Shown piece after piece: positions 9,005 through 17,159 of a stretch of 64,000 bases of DNA. Every line of letters starts with the position of its first letter. Position 1 is the first letter of the stretch. The notes below the pieces were generated by a model, which saw nothing but the letters and a program-made list of their open reading frames with translations, did no database searches and was not told where the DNA came from. The stretch spans positions 248,001 to 312,000 of the forward strand of contig JAULAW010000015.1 of NCBI GenBank assembly GCA_032654645.1. Reading direction: 5' to 3'. The position numbers and the translations under genes were made by a program. This DNA comes from CAITJF01 sp032654645. GTDB taxonomy: Bacteria; Pseudomonadota; Gammaproteobacteria; Burkholderiales; Gallionellaceae.

Positions 9005-10624
9005 ATGCTGGACAGTCGGCCTTTCATCGCCCTGCAATCACGCGTTTATCCCGCTCCCGCGCCGGAAGAATTGTGGCACTCGCTTACCCTGTTCAATTTT
9101 TACCGCCTGACTCTGGGATCCCTATTTGTTTTTCTGGTGGTCCGATTTGGCGATTCCCTGTCTTTTGGTTCAAGCAACCTGCCGTTGTTCATTCGCACCA
9201 GTATCGTATATCTAGCGCTTGCATTGGCTTCACAACTGGCAATTAAATTACGCCTACCCAACCCAAGTTGGCAGTTAGCCATCCAGGTTGGATTGGATAT
9301 AGTTTGCATGACAGTTTTGTCACACGCCAGCGGAGGCATACAGAGCGGCCTGGGGATATTGCTGCTGGTGTCACTAGCGGCTGCGGGGTTGATTAGCTGC
9401 GGCAAAATTACTCTATTCTTCGCTGCACTGGCAACCTTCGCGACGTTATTGCAACATTCCTATGAGGTGCTTACCCAAGGCGCCGATGTTGCACAGTATG
9501 TACATGAAGGGTTGTTGGGCACTGCCTATTTCGCTGTAGCCTGGGTGTCGTATACGCTTGCCAAATATGCCGCTGCCAGCGAAAACTTGGCAGTTCTGCG
9601 CGGCATAGATCTAGCTAACATGGCGGAAGCCAACCGTCTGGTGATTCAGGACATTCCTGACGGCGTATTGGTGGTAGATGTGCGTGGTATGGTCAGGCAG
9701 CACAACTCGAGTGCCGAGCGATTGCTGGGATACACTTTTCCACCCACGCGCAGTGTCACACTGGGTGAGTGCGCACCCATTCTGGCTGAGCAGTTCGCTG
9801 CCTGGTGGAAGGATCGTGAGCACGGACATAATACAATCCGTTTGCCTGTCACCAATTACCAGACACGCGTTCATATTCTTCCAGTACAGCGCGAGGGATT
9901 ATGGGGTGCCGTTTTGTTTCTTGAGGACATGCAGCGCGTTCAGGCGCAGGCCCAGCAGATCAAACTTGCGGCGCTGGGAAGATTGACCGCCAACATTGCC
10001 CACGAGGTGCGCAACCCTCTTTCATCCATCATATATGCTACCGAATTATTGCTGGAAGAAAAGCATGGCTCGGTACCGTCGCGTCTTTTCCAAATTATTC
10101 TGGATAATTCTGCCAGGCTGAACCGTATCGTTCAGGATGTCATGCAGCTGAATCAGCGAGACCGTGTGCATAGTGAAGTTATTAATCTGGCAGAAAGGTT
10201 ACCTTTGTTTATCGAGGGCTTGTATAACACTGAAGGCGTGTCGCAGGATGTGCTTGTGCTCGATGTTAAATCTGCTTGCAAGGTGAATTTTGACCGTGGA
10301 CATCTCGATCAAGTGCTATGGAACCTATGCCGCAATGCCCTGCGTTATTGCCAGAAACGGGCAGGCAGTGTGAAATTGGGTGTCAGGTGCTCCGATGAGG
10401 GCAGGGTGGTGCTGGAGGTTGTTAATGATGGCCCTGCAATAGCGCCTGATATTGTTCAAAAATTGTTTGAGCCATTTTTTACTACATCTGTTGGCGGCAC
10501 CGGTCTGGGATTATATATCGCACGTGAATTGTGTGAGGCCAACAGCGCTATCCTGGCATATGTGGCGCCTGATACGGGCGGGGTGTGCTTCCGTATAGTT
10601 TTTGGAGGACGAGATGAGCGCTGA
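9005..10624 (+). CDS. pilS: Sensor histidine kinase PilS
   Basis: Membrane sensor kinase of the PilS-PilR two-component system, which controls type IV pilin transcription with sigma-54. Six or so membrane helices fill the first 180 residues, followed by a PAS-like region and the kinase core with the phosphorylated histidine in NIAHEVRNPLSS and the ATP-binding N and G boxes (NALRYC, GTGLGLYIARE). ATG at 9005 is preferred over the TTG immediately before it. The 3' end overlaps the pilR start by 11 bases, which points to translational coupling. Confidence 0.93.
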   Translation: MLDSRPFIALQSRVYPAPAPEELWHSLTLFNFYRLTLGSLFVFLVVRFGDSLSFGSSNLPLFIRTSIVYLALALASQLAIKLRLPNPSWQLAIQVGLDIVCMTVLSHASGGIQSGLGILLLVSLAAAGLISCGKITLFFAALATFATLLQHSYEVLTQGADVAQYVHEGLLGTAYFAVAWVSYTLAKYAAASENLAVLRGIDLANMAEANRLVIQDIPDGVLVVDVRGMVRQHNSSAERLLGYTFPPTRSVTLGECAPILAEQFAAWWKDREHGHNTIRLPVTNYQTRVHILPVQREGLWGAVLFLEDMQRVQAQAQQIKLAALGRLTANIAHEVRNPLSSIIYATELLLEEKHGSVPSRLFQIILDNSARLNRIVQDVMQLNQRDRVHSEVINLAERLPLFIEGLYNTEGVSQDVLVLDVKSACKVNFDRGHLDQVLWNLCRNALRYCQKRAGSVKLGVRCSDEGRVVLEVVNDGPAIAPDIVQKLFEPFFTTSVGGTGLGLYIARELCEANSAILAYVAPDTGGVCFRIVFGGRDER

Positions 10625-11972
10625 CCGGCAATTTACCAATTCACGTGTGCTGGTGGTGGATGATGAACCGGATATATTGGAGCTACTGGAACTTGCACTG
10701 TTGCGCATGGGCCTGCAAGTCGAACGTGCCACCAATGTACATGAGGCTTTGCGGCAATTGGACAGCAAACACTATGATCTGTGCCTGACCGATATGCGCC
10801 TGCCGGATGGCGAGGGTTTGGAGGTTGTACGGTATATTTCTGAGCAAGGCATGGATGTGCCGATCGCAGTAATTACAGCGCATGGCAATATGGAAAATGC
10901 AATTTCCGTGCTCAAGGCTGGCGCTTTCGACTATCTGTCCAAACCTGTCGCGTTGGAGCAGTTGCGCGCTTTGGTCAAGGCTGTTCTCAAGTTGCCACGA
11001 CAATCTGTCGCTGTGCGAGATGGCGTGCGCACACTGTTGGGGCACTCCCCGTCCATGGAGAAGGTACGCGATCTGATCGAGCGTGTCGCACGCAGCCAGG
11101 CTCCGGTGCATATCAGCGGCGAATCGGGCTGCGGCAAAGAGCTTGCGGCACGCCTGATCGTGGAAAAAAGCTCCCGGCGCGACCAGCCTTTCATCGCGGT
11201 AAATTGCGGCGCGATTCCGGAAACACTTATGGAAAGTGAGTTTTTCGGTTACCGCAAGGGCGCGTTTACCGGCGCCGAAAAAGACCGCGAAGGTTTTTTC
11301 CATGCAGCTAACGGGGGCACTTTGTTTCTTGATGAGGTAGCCGACTTGCCCATGGCCATGCAGGTCAAGCTGTTACGCGTAATTCAGGAAAAGAAAGTGC
11401 GCAAGGTGGGAGCCACCCAAGAGGAAACTGTAGATGTGCGCATCCTCAGCGCTACTCATCATGCGTTGGTAGAGCGGGTGCAGCATGGCAAATTCCGCCA
11501 AGATTTATATTATCGCTTGAATGTGATTGCTCTGCCCATGCCGCCGCTGCGCGAAATGCGTGATGACATTCCGGAAATTGCTAACCAATTTCTGGCGCGC
11601 CTGCGCAACGGTGCGGCAGTTGAATTTGCACCTGAAGCTCTGCAAGCGCTATGCCATCATGATTTCCCAGGCAATGTGCGCGAACTGGAAAACATCATCG
11701 AGCGCGCGTTAGCTCTGTGTTCGGGCGGCATCATCAAGCCGACAGATTTGCAACTGGTTGCTGATAACACTGGCGTTTCAGCAGCCAACCCGGAAGCGGC
11801 TGGCAAGTATCCGCTTACCGAATATCTGGATGGTATCGAGCGCGCAGCCATACTGGAAGCATTGCAACAGACCAACTTCAATCGTACTGCTGCGGCCAGG
11901 GTGTTGGGCATAACTTTCCGAGCGTTGCGCTACCGCATGGGGCGGCTGGGCATTACCGGCAAAGATGAGTAA
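10614..11972 (+). CDS. pilR: Sigma-54-dependent response regulator PilR
   Basis: Transcription activator phosphorylated by PilS. The 452 residues have a receiver domain (VLVVDDEPD at the start, phospho-acceptor Asp in CLTDMRLPDG, Lys in YLSKPV), an AAA+ domain with Walker A (GESGCGKE), the sigma-54 contact loop GAFTGA and Walker B (GGTLFLDEV), and a C-terminal Fis-type helix-turn-helix (NFNRTAAARVLGIT). The start ATG at 10614 has a strong GGAGG 5 bases upstream, inside the end of pilS; the in-frame TTG at 10602 is less likely. Target genes are not in the window. Confidence 0.95.
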   Translation: MSADRQFTNSRVLVVDDEPDILELLELALLRMGLQVERATNVHEALRQLDSKHYDLCLTDMRLPDGEGLEVVRYISEQGMDVPIAVITAHGNMENAISVLKAGAFDYLSKPVALEQLRALVKAVLKLPRQSVAVRDGVRTLLGHSPSMEKVRDLIERVARSQAPVHISGESGCGKELAARLIVEKSSRRDQPFIAVNCGAIPETLMESEFFGYRKGAFTGAEKDREGFFHAANGGTLFLDEVADLPMAMQVKLLRVIQEKKVRKVGATQEETVDVRILSATHHALVERVQHGKFRQDLYYRLNVIALPMPPLREMRDDIPEIANQFLARLRNGAAVEFAPEALQALCHHDFPGNVRELENIIERALALCSGGIIKPTDLQLVADNTGVSAANPEAAGKYPLTEYLDGIERAAILEALQQTNFNRTAAARVLGITFRALRYRMGRLGITGKDE

Positions 11973-11974
11973 GC

Positions 11975-12232
11975 TCAATTCCATTTCACAGGTAAAACTG
12001 CGTTGACTTTTTTTCTCATTCCCAGAAGCACTGCCTTCGCCGATTTCGCTTCGCCATCTTGTTCGCGTTCCAATTCCACCTCCGATGTGCCAACTCCACA
12101 TTCCTGCGCTGCAAGGATAGCTGACAGCATTACTTTGGCATCAATGGTTAGTCTGTTGCCAGGCTTGATTATTGAATTGGAATAAGAGGTGAAGATATGC
12201 GCAAACGGTTGGCTCAGTGGCGTCCGCCACAT
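11975..12232 (-). CDS. Doubtful small open frame between pilR and ampD
   Basis: An 85-codon frame on the minus strand that fills the 216-base gap between pilR and ampD and overlaps the ampD start by 44 bases. The stretch RLTIDAKVMLSAILAAQECG followed by a hydrophilic strand-like part is more protein-like than usual for a shadow, but I recognise no family and see no ribosome binding site. The opposite strand is open too. I list it only as a possible gene or gene relic. Confidence 0.2.
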   Translation of the reverse strand: MWRTPLSQPFAHIFTSYSNSIIKPGNRLTIDAKVMLSAILAAQECGVGTSEVELEREQDGEAKSAKAVLLGMRKKVNAVLPVKWN

Positions 12233-12722
12233 TGCTTCGCCTAACTGCGACGCCCGCCCGCGCGGCGCAGCAATAGCGCTGATGGTTATTCATAACATCA
12301 GCTTGCCGCCTGGTGAGTTTGCTGGTGAGGCAATAGCCCAGCTATTTACTAACACCCTGGATGTGGAAGCACACCCATACTTCGCGCAACTTCGCGGTTT
12401 AAAGGTTTCTGCACATTTCCTTATCCGGCGTAATGGTGAGGTGATCCAGTTCGTTCCTTGCAACAAGCGTGCATGGCATACGGGTGAATCGTTATGGCAA
12501 GGGCGCTCCGGCTGTAATGATTTTTCCATAGGTGTGGAATTGGAGGGCAGCGACCATGTTCCGTTCACCGATCAGCAGTATTCTGCGCTGATCCGGTTGA
12601 CACGGTTGCTAAAGCGCACATACCCGATCCGCACTATCGCCGGGCATGCCGATATTTCGCCGGAACGCAAAACCGACCCAGGTCCTTATTTTGACTGGCC
12701 GCGCTATCTTGCTACGCACTGA
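12189..12722 (+). CDS. ampD: N-acetyl-anhydromuramyl-L-alanine amidase AmpD
   Basis: Cytoplasmic zinc amidase that cleaves 1,6-anhydro-muropeptides during cell-wall recycling. The 177-residue protein has the typical start region SPNCDARP, the first zinc ligand in VIHNISLPPGEF, the motif NDFSIGVELEGS with the second part of the site, and the last ligands in GHADISPERKTDPG. Length is that of AmpD. An in-frame TAA two codons upstream leaves GTG at 12189 as the first possible start. It follows pilR in the same direction, a neighbourhood common in betaproteobacteria. Confidence 0.94.
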   Translation: MKICANGWLSGVRHIASPNCDARPRGAAIALMVIHNISLPPGEFAGEAIAQLFTNTLDVEAHPYFAQLRGLKVSAHFLIRRNGEVIQFVPCNKRAWHTGESLWQGRSGCNDFSIGVELEGSDHVPFTDQQYSALIRLTRLLKRTYPIRTIAGHADISPERKTDPGPYFDWPRYLATH

Positions 12723-13087
12723 TGAATTTTCGCGATACTGTTTAAGCTGTCAAAATGCGGTTGCCAAGCGGTTTATTTATATCCAGCAAGACTGCGCGGA
12801 ACTAGGACAACCATGTTTGTTGTTGGCTGCATCGCCAAAGATTTCAATTACGAGCACTCACGACCTACACCTCACTCAAAATCGCAAAGCTTGTTATAAA
12901 GCCCAGCGCATTTTCCTGGCTTATGCCGAACCGAAAACATTTTTTTGATTGATATTTAGCTGAAATTTTGCTTGCATAATTTTTATTATGTACTACAATT
13001 AGCGCGAATAAGGGAGCACAGATACTATATGTAGTGGTTTTTAGGTTTTCGGGTTGAGTCGGCCCGAGACAATCCAAAGGGAGTTGC
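12723..13087 (+). promoter_or_regulatory. 365-base non-coding stretch with promoter at 12972-12999
   Basis: No convincing gene between ampD and the disrupted gene at 13088. The right half is AT-rich and holds a good sigma-70-like promoter: TTGCAT at 12972 and TACAAT at 12994 with 16 bases between, giving a leader of about 80 bases before the ATG at 13088, which has GGGAG upstream. Confidence 0.6.
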
Positions 13088-13343
13088 ATGCTGCTTGTTG
13101 CCGAAAGTGTTTTACCTTCCCCAGTGTCCGCCCGCGACGTTTCAGACTACTCTTCACCCTCTTGCAATACTCCGTTTTACCAAGACAAGACGATCAACAA
13201 TGATTTCGTGGCTCAACCGGATCCCGCGAAAATGTCAGTTTCAATTGAAAAAGTATTGAACGCCATGAATGGCATTCAAGATGCTGCTTCAACGCAAGAA
13301 TGCGATTTGATCGAGCAATCACTGGTGCGCTGGTGTAACACTA

Positions 13344-14590
13344 GTAGTTCGTTCCGGTAAAATACTTACAGATTGATATATAATTGCCATGGCTCTTATA
13401 CAACTCTTAGCGGGGGTGATCATGGCGGGCAAGACGAAACGTGCTGCACTGGTATTGACGGAGGATCAGAGGACGATGTTGAAGGAACTGTCCAGATCGA
13501 GAACAGCGTCGGCGCGCGAGATTGAACGCGCCAAGGTGCTGATCGGCTACGCCGATGGTATCTCGATTGTTGGCCTGCAACGGCAGACCGGGGGCAGTCG
13601 CCCGACTATCTACAAATGCATCGACAAGGCACTGGCGGCGGGCGTGCAGATGGGGTTGAAGGACGCTTACCACCGCCCGCACGAACCGGAAATCAGCAAT
13701 GAAGCCCGCGCTTGGGTAGCGAGCATCGCCTGCACCAAGCCCAAGGATAACGGTTTAGCTGCGGAGCTGTGGACAATATCCGGCTTGGCCAGCTTTGTAT
13801 CCGAACACGCCGGGTCTGCGGGCTTTCCCCGGCTGGCGCACGCGGGCAAGAGCACCGTATGGCGCATTCTCGACGAGAACGAAATCAAGCCCCACAAGAT
13901 CCGTTACTATTTAGAAAAACGTGATCCAGAGTTTGACCGCAAGATGCAGGAAGTCTTGCTGGTTTACCGGGATGTTTCGATCTACCGCGAAGGTGCTGTT
14001 CATGATGGGCGACCCGAGCCCATCTATACTGTCAGCGTCGATGAAAAACCCGGGGTTCAGGCTATCGGGCTAACCGCTCCCGACCTGCCGCCCGTTCCCG
14101 GAAAACACTCAGCCATTGGGCGAGATTACGAATATATCCGCCATGGAACCGTATCGATCCTGGCCGGAATTGATCTGCACTCGGGCCATATTTTCGCCAA
14201 CGTGGAAGATCGCCACCGTAGCGTTGAGTTCATCGCGTTACTCAAACGGCTTGACGAGCACTACCCGCCCGAGGCAATCATCCGCGTGGTGCTGGATAAT
14301 CATTCGGCACACATCTCGAAAGAAACGTTAGCCTATCTTGCAACTCGACCAGGGCGCTTCGAGTATGTTCATACGCCCAAACATGGCTCTTGGCTTAATC
14401 TGATAGAGTGTGCCTTCTCGAAGATGTCCAGAACCTTCCTGCGCCACATCCGGGTAAACTCCATTGATGAGTTGAAGGCACGAATCATGAAGGGCATTGA
14501 CGAGATCAACGCCTCACCCGTCGTGTTCCGCTGGAACAAGTTTGACCTTGGGGTGGCTTAATGTGTAAATATTTTACCGGAACGCACTAC
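13344..14590 (+). mobile_element. Complete IS630-family insertion sequence
   Basis: A 1247 bp element with nearly identical terminal inverted repeats of about 27 bp (core CGTTCCGGTAAAATA, two mismatches) flanked on both sides by TA within the interrupted target CTAG. Insertion at TA with duplication of TA is the hallmark of the IS630/Tc1-mariner group. It carries one intact transposase gene and appears complete and possibly active. Confidence 0.93.
13422..14561 (+). CDS. IS630-family transposase
   Basis: DDE transposase of the element, 379 residues from the ATG at 13422, which has a GGGGG stretch just upstream; an ATG at 13389 in the same frame is possible but has no ribosome site. The N-terminal half carries helix-turn-helix DNA-binding segments (RQTGGSRPTIYKCIDKA). 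The catalytic triad is visible as SVDEKPG, VLDNHSAH and LNLIECAFS, the last Asp position replaced by Glu as usual in IS630. No frameshift or stop interrupts it. Confidence 0.93.
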   Translation: MAGKTKRAALVLTEDQRTMLKELSRSRTASAREIERAKVLIGYADGISIVGLQRQTGGSRPTIYKCIDKALAAGVQMGLKDAYHRPHEPEISNEARAWVASIACTKPKDNGLAAELWTISGLASFVSEHAGSAGFPRLAHAGKSTVWRILDENEIKPHKIRYYLEKRDPEFDRKMQEVLLVYRDVSIYREGAVHDGRPEPIYTVSVDEKPGVQAIGLTAPDLPPVPGKHSAIGRDYEYIRHGTVSILAGIDLHSGHIFANVEDRHRSVEFIALLKRLDEHYPPEAIIRVVLDNHSAHISKETLAYLATRPGRFEYVHTPKHGSWLNLIECAFSKMSRTFLRHIRVNSIDELKARIMKGIDEINASPVVFRWNKFDLGVA

Positions 14591-14840
14591 TAGCTTCATA
14601 AAATTTATGGATAGGCGCTTGGGCGCTCAAAAATTGCCTCCAGCCAGTTCTGATGGGGTGAGGAAAGATTCAATCTCAAGATGGAGAAATCTTGTATTAA
14701 GCACACGGCCGTGTTTCAGGCAGGTGGCGCCCCAATCTTGGATTAATGTGCTTCGGCCATACCGCGTTGCGGTGTGCTGAGGGTGTAGTAGTTGTCAATG
14801 TTGTATTTTCTTTAAACTTTAATTTTCAAAGGAGAATGAA

Positions 14841-15347
14841 ATGGCAGCAGAAGAAAAGAAGGCTAAACCCGCAGCTAAAAAAGCTGTCGCCAAAAAGCCA
14901 GCAGCTAAAAAAGTAGCCGCCAAAAAGCCGGTAGCTAAAAAAGCCGTTGCCAAAAAGCCGGCCGCTAAAAAAGTAGCCGCCAAAAAACCGGTAGCTAAAA
15001 AAGCCGTTGCCAAAAAACCAGCCGCTAAAAAAGTAGCCGCCAAAAAACCGGTAGCTAAAAAAGCCGTTGCCAAAAAACCAGCCGCTAAAAAAGTAGCCGC
15101 CAAAAAACCGGTAGCTAAAAAAGCCGTTGCCAAAAAGCCAGCAGCTAAAAAAGCGGCTCCAGCCAGTAAACCGGTAGCTAAAAAAGCTGTAGCCAAAAAG
15201 CCAGCAGCTAAAAAAGCAGCTCCAGCCAGTAAACCGGCTGCAATGATAAGCAAGCCAGCGCCTGCGCCGGCTCCTTCTGCTCCGGCACCTGTACGCCCGG
15301 CTACAACTTGGCCTTTCCCTACGCCAGGCATTAGCAAGCCGAATTGA
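14841..15347 (+). CDS. Histone H1-like lysine/alanine-rich protein
   Basis: A 168-residue protein almost wholly made of Lys, Ala, Pro and Val. After MAAEEKKAKP it repeats a 20-residue unit of the form AAKKVAAKKPVAKKAVAKKP four times, then two 21-residue variants with AAPASKP, and closes with a Pro/Ala-rich tail. It resembles the AlgP/HctB/histone-H1-like proteins of bacteria, which bind DNA without sequence preference and can compact the nucleoid or act as regulators. AAAGGAG lies 7 bases before the ATG. It stands alone, downstream of the disrupted gene and upstream of pabB. Function by analogy only. Confidence 0.8.
   Translation: MAAEEKKAKPAAKKAVAKKPAAKKVAAKKPVAKKAVAKKPAAKKVAAKKPVAKKAVAKKPAAKKVAAKKPVAKKAVAKKPAAKKVAAKKPVAKKAVAKKPAAKKAAPASKPVAKKAVAKKPAAKKAAPASKPAAMISKPAPAPAPSAPAPVRPATTWPFPTPGISKPN
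14901..15140 (+). repeat. 60 bp tandem repeats in the H1-like gene
   Basis: Four almost identical copies of a 60 bp unit, each coding for the same 20 residues, differing only in a few third codon positions (GCC/GCA, AAG/AAA). Such repeats can change copy number by replication slippage without breaking the frame. Confidence 0.9.
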
Positions 15348-15605
15348 TGGTGCTAGAGACTGTGGAGACGGCCCCTGGTTTTTTTGTAGTTTAACGGGGC
15401 TGTCCGCAGTTTTGGGGTTGCTTGCTGGGCGCACCCGGTTAGGACTGTGTGCGCCATTTCCTTGCCAGCGCTATGGCTGGCATGTGCTTCTATCCACTTT
15501 CGAACGGCGTTTATAATTGCTTATAAACGCTACTTGGAAATGATGCTGGATTGGGGTGTATTGCTGTCCCTGCGGTTTTCATGGTTCAGTTGAAATTCCA
15601 CATTG

Positions 15606-16991
15606 ATGTTTTATAGCGCACCTCTCCCCTACGTTGCAGATGCCGCCGCCTGCTATGCAGCCATCGCCGACCTGCCTTGGGCTGTGTGGCTGGACAGCGC
15701 GGGGTTGGGGCATTACGACATCATCTGCGCGCAACCTGTGGTGACACTGATCACGCATGGAGCACACACCGAAATTACCAGCGTCGCCGGGACGAAGCAT
15801 ACATCCGCTGACCCATTTACACTATTACGACAGCAACTGGGCGAACCGGTAACAGCCAAGCACGATATTCCTTTTGCAGGAGGCGCATTGGGCTACTGGG
15901 GATATGACCTGGCGCGCCGCATGATTACGTTGCCTGGCACTGCACAGGCGCAAGATGCCAAACTCTTGCCAGATATGGCAATCGGCATCTATGACTGGGC
16001 CATTGTGCTCGACCATCAGCATCGCAGCATGCGGCTGGTATCGCAGCAGCGTTTTACCCAAACGGCAAAGCTGCTCCCCGATATTCTTGCGCGTCTGCGA
16101 AATCAACCCCCGTTGCAAAAGGTTGATTTTCAAGTCTGCGGTAAGGTGCAATCCAATTTCACACCGGACAGTTACGCCGCCGCTTTTGCGCAAGTGCAAA
16201 ATTATTTGCAAGCGGGTGACTGCTATCAGGTCAACCTTGCGCAACGCTTCAGCGCAGTAGCCTCTGGCGATGCCTTGTGTGCCTATATCACACTGCGCAG
16301 CCTGAGTCCCGCACCGTATTCCGCATTCTTAAATCTCCCGCAAGTCCAGATTTTATGCGCCTCACCGGAACAATTTCTTTGTGTGCAAAACGGCAACGTG
16401 GAAACCAGGCCGATCAAAGGCACACGCCCGCGCAGCAGCGATGCGCATCTGGATAAACAGCTTGCCGAAGATTTGCGCAACCACCCCAAAGACCGTGCGG
16501 AAAACCTGATGATCGTGGATTTGTTGCGCAGCGACCTCGGCAAAAGTTGCGCGCCTGGGTCGGTGCACGTGCCCAGACTGTTCGGGGTGGAAAGTTTCAC
16601 CAACGTGCATCACCTGGTCAGTACAGTGCAGGGCAAATTGGCTGAAGGACGTGATGCGCTGCATGTGCTACGCGACTGCTTCCCCGGCGGCTCTGTCACT
16701 GGTGCGCCCAAGCTGCGCGCCATGCAAATCATCGATCAGCTTGAGCCAAACTGCCGTGGCATATACTGCGGAGCGATAGGATATGTCGGCTTCGACGGCA
16801 ACATGGATAGCAACATCGTTATCCGCACGCTAATGTACTCTGACAACGAAATTCGCTGCTGGGCGGGCGGCGGTATTGTGGCGGACTCCGATATGGCAGA
16901 GGAATATCAGGAAACTCTGGATAAGGCGGCGGGAATGCTCAAGTTGTTGCGGCAATATGGCGGCGAGTTAATAACTGGGCTTCCCGCCTAA
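15606..16991 (+). CDS. pabB: Aminodeoxychorismate synthase component I
   Basis: Makes 4-amino-4-deoxychorismate from chorismate and ammonia in folate synthesis. The 461-residue protein belongs to the TrpE/PabB chorismate-binding family, with ETRPIKGTRPR near residue 265, DRAENLMIVDLLRSDLGK near 300, and the C-terminal CFPGGSVTGAPK and GIYCGAIGY motifs. The region around PIKGTRPR with the Lys-Gly-Thr pattern is PabB-like (TrpE has PIAGTRPR). ATG at 15606 is preferred to the TTG just before. It stands as a single gene. Confidence 0.9.
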   Translation: MFYSAPLPYVADAAACYAAIADLPWAVWLDSAGLGHYDIICAQPVVTLITHGAHTEITSVAGTKHTSADPFTLLRQQLGEPVTAKHDIPFAGGALGYWGYDLARRMITLPGTAQAQDAKLLPDMAIGIYDWAIVLDHQHRSMRLVSQQRFTQTAKLLPDILARLRNQPPLQKVDFQVCGKVQSNFTPDSYAAAFAQVQNYLQAGDCYQVNLAQRFSAVASGDALCAYITLRSLSPAPYSAFLNLPQVQILCASPEQFLCVQNGNVETRPIKGTRPRSSDAHLDKQLAEDLRNHPKDRAENLMIVDLLRSDLGKSCAPGSVHVPRLFGVESFTNVHHLVSTVQGKLAEGRDALHVLRDCFPGGSVTGAPKLRAMQIIDQLEPNCRGIYCGAIGYVGFDGNMDSNIVIRTLMYSDNEIRCWAGGGIVADSDMAEEYQETLDKAAGMLKLLRQYGGELITGLPA

Positions 16992-17044
16992 AAAAGCTTT
17001 CCAATGGTTGCGTTAAGAACCAGCCCTTGATCCGATAGCACCCG

Positions 17045-17125
17045 CGTAGGATGGGTTAAGCAACGCGATACCCTTCGTTCATCGGTAACAGAATTGATGG
17101 GCAACGCTACGCCCCACCCATCCAC
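17045..17125. repeat. Imperfect inverted repeat of the GGATGGGT type
   Basis: CGTAGGATGGGT at 17045 faces ACCCATCCACG about 60 bases later; the interior also holds partly matching arms. It lies between the convergent ends of pabB and aclA and looks like a dispersed palindromic repeat; it may also act as a bidirectional terminator. Confidence 0.55.
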
Positions 17126-17159
17126 GAGTTACCCCACCTTCAAAACAACTGGCACCCAC

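Larger units (their letters stand above)
13088..14780 (+). pseudogene. Small hypothetical gene interrupted by an IS630-family element
   Basis: An ATG at 13088 with its own promoter and a GGGAG ribosome site starts a frame that runs 84 codons and then enters the insertion element. If the element and one copy of its TA target duplication (13344 to 14592) are taken out, the frame continues without a stop for another 63 codons to a TGA at 14778. The joined protein would have 147 residues. I do not recognise its family; the first half is acidic and Ser-rich, the second half is basic (for example SISRWRNLVL). As it stands the frame ends inside the left end of the element after 90 codons, so function is probably lost. 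Confidence 0.7.

Noticed and set aside
12003..12185. 60-codon plus-strand frame between pilR and ampD
   Set aside because: Ser/Pro-rich, no ribosome site, overlapped by an equally weak minus-strand frame.
14901..15140. Tandem 60 bp repeats as a possible CRISPR array
   Set aside because: Repeats are contiguous without spacers and lie in a coding frame; no cas genes in the window.
17045..17125. Palindrome as a tRNA or other structured RNA
   Set aside because: No cloverleaf or anticodon pattern; matches a dispersed repeat.
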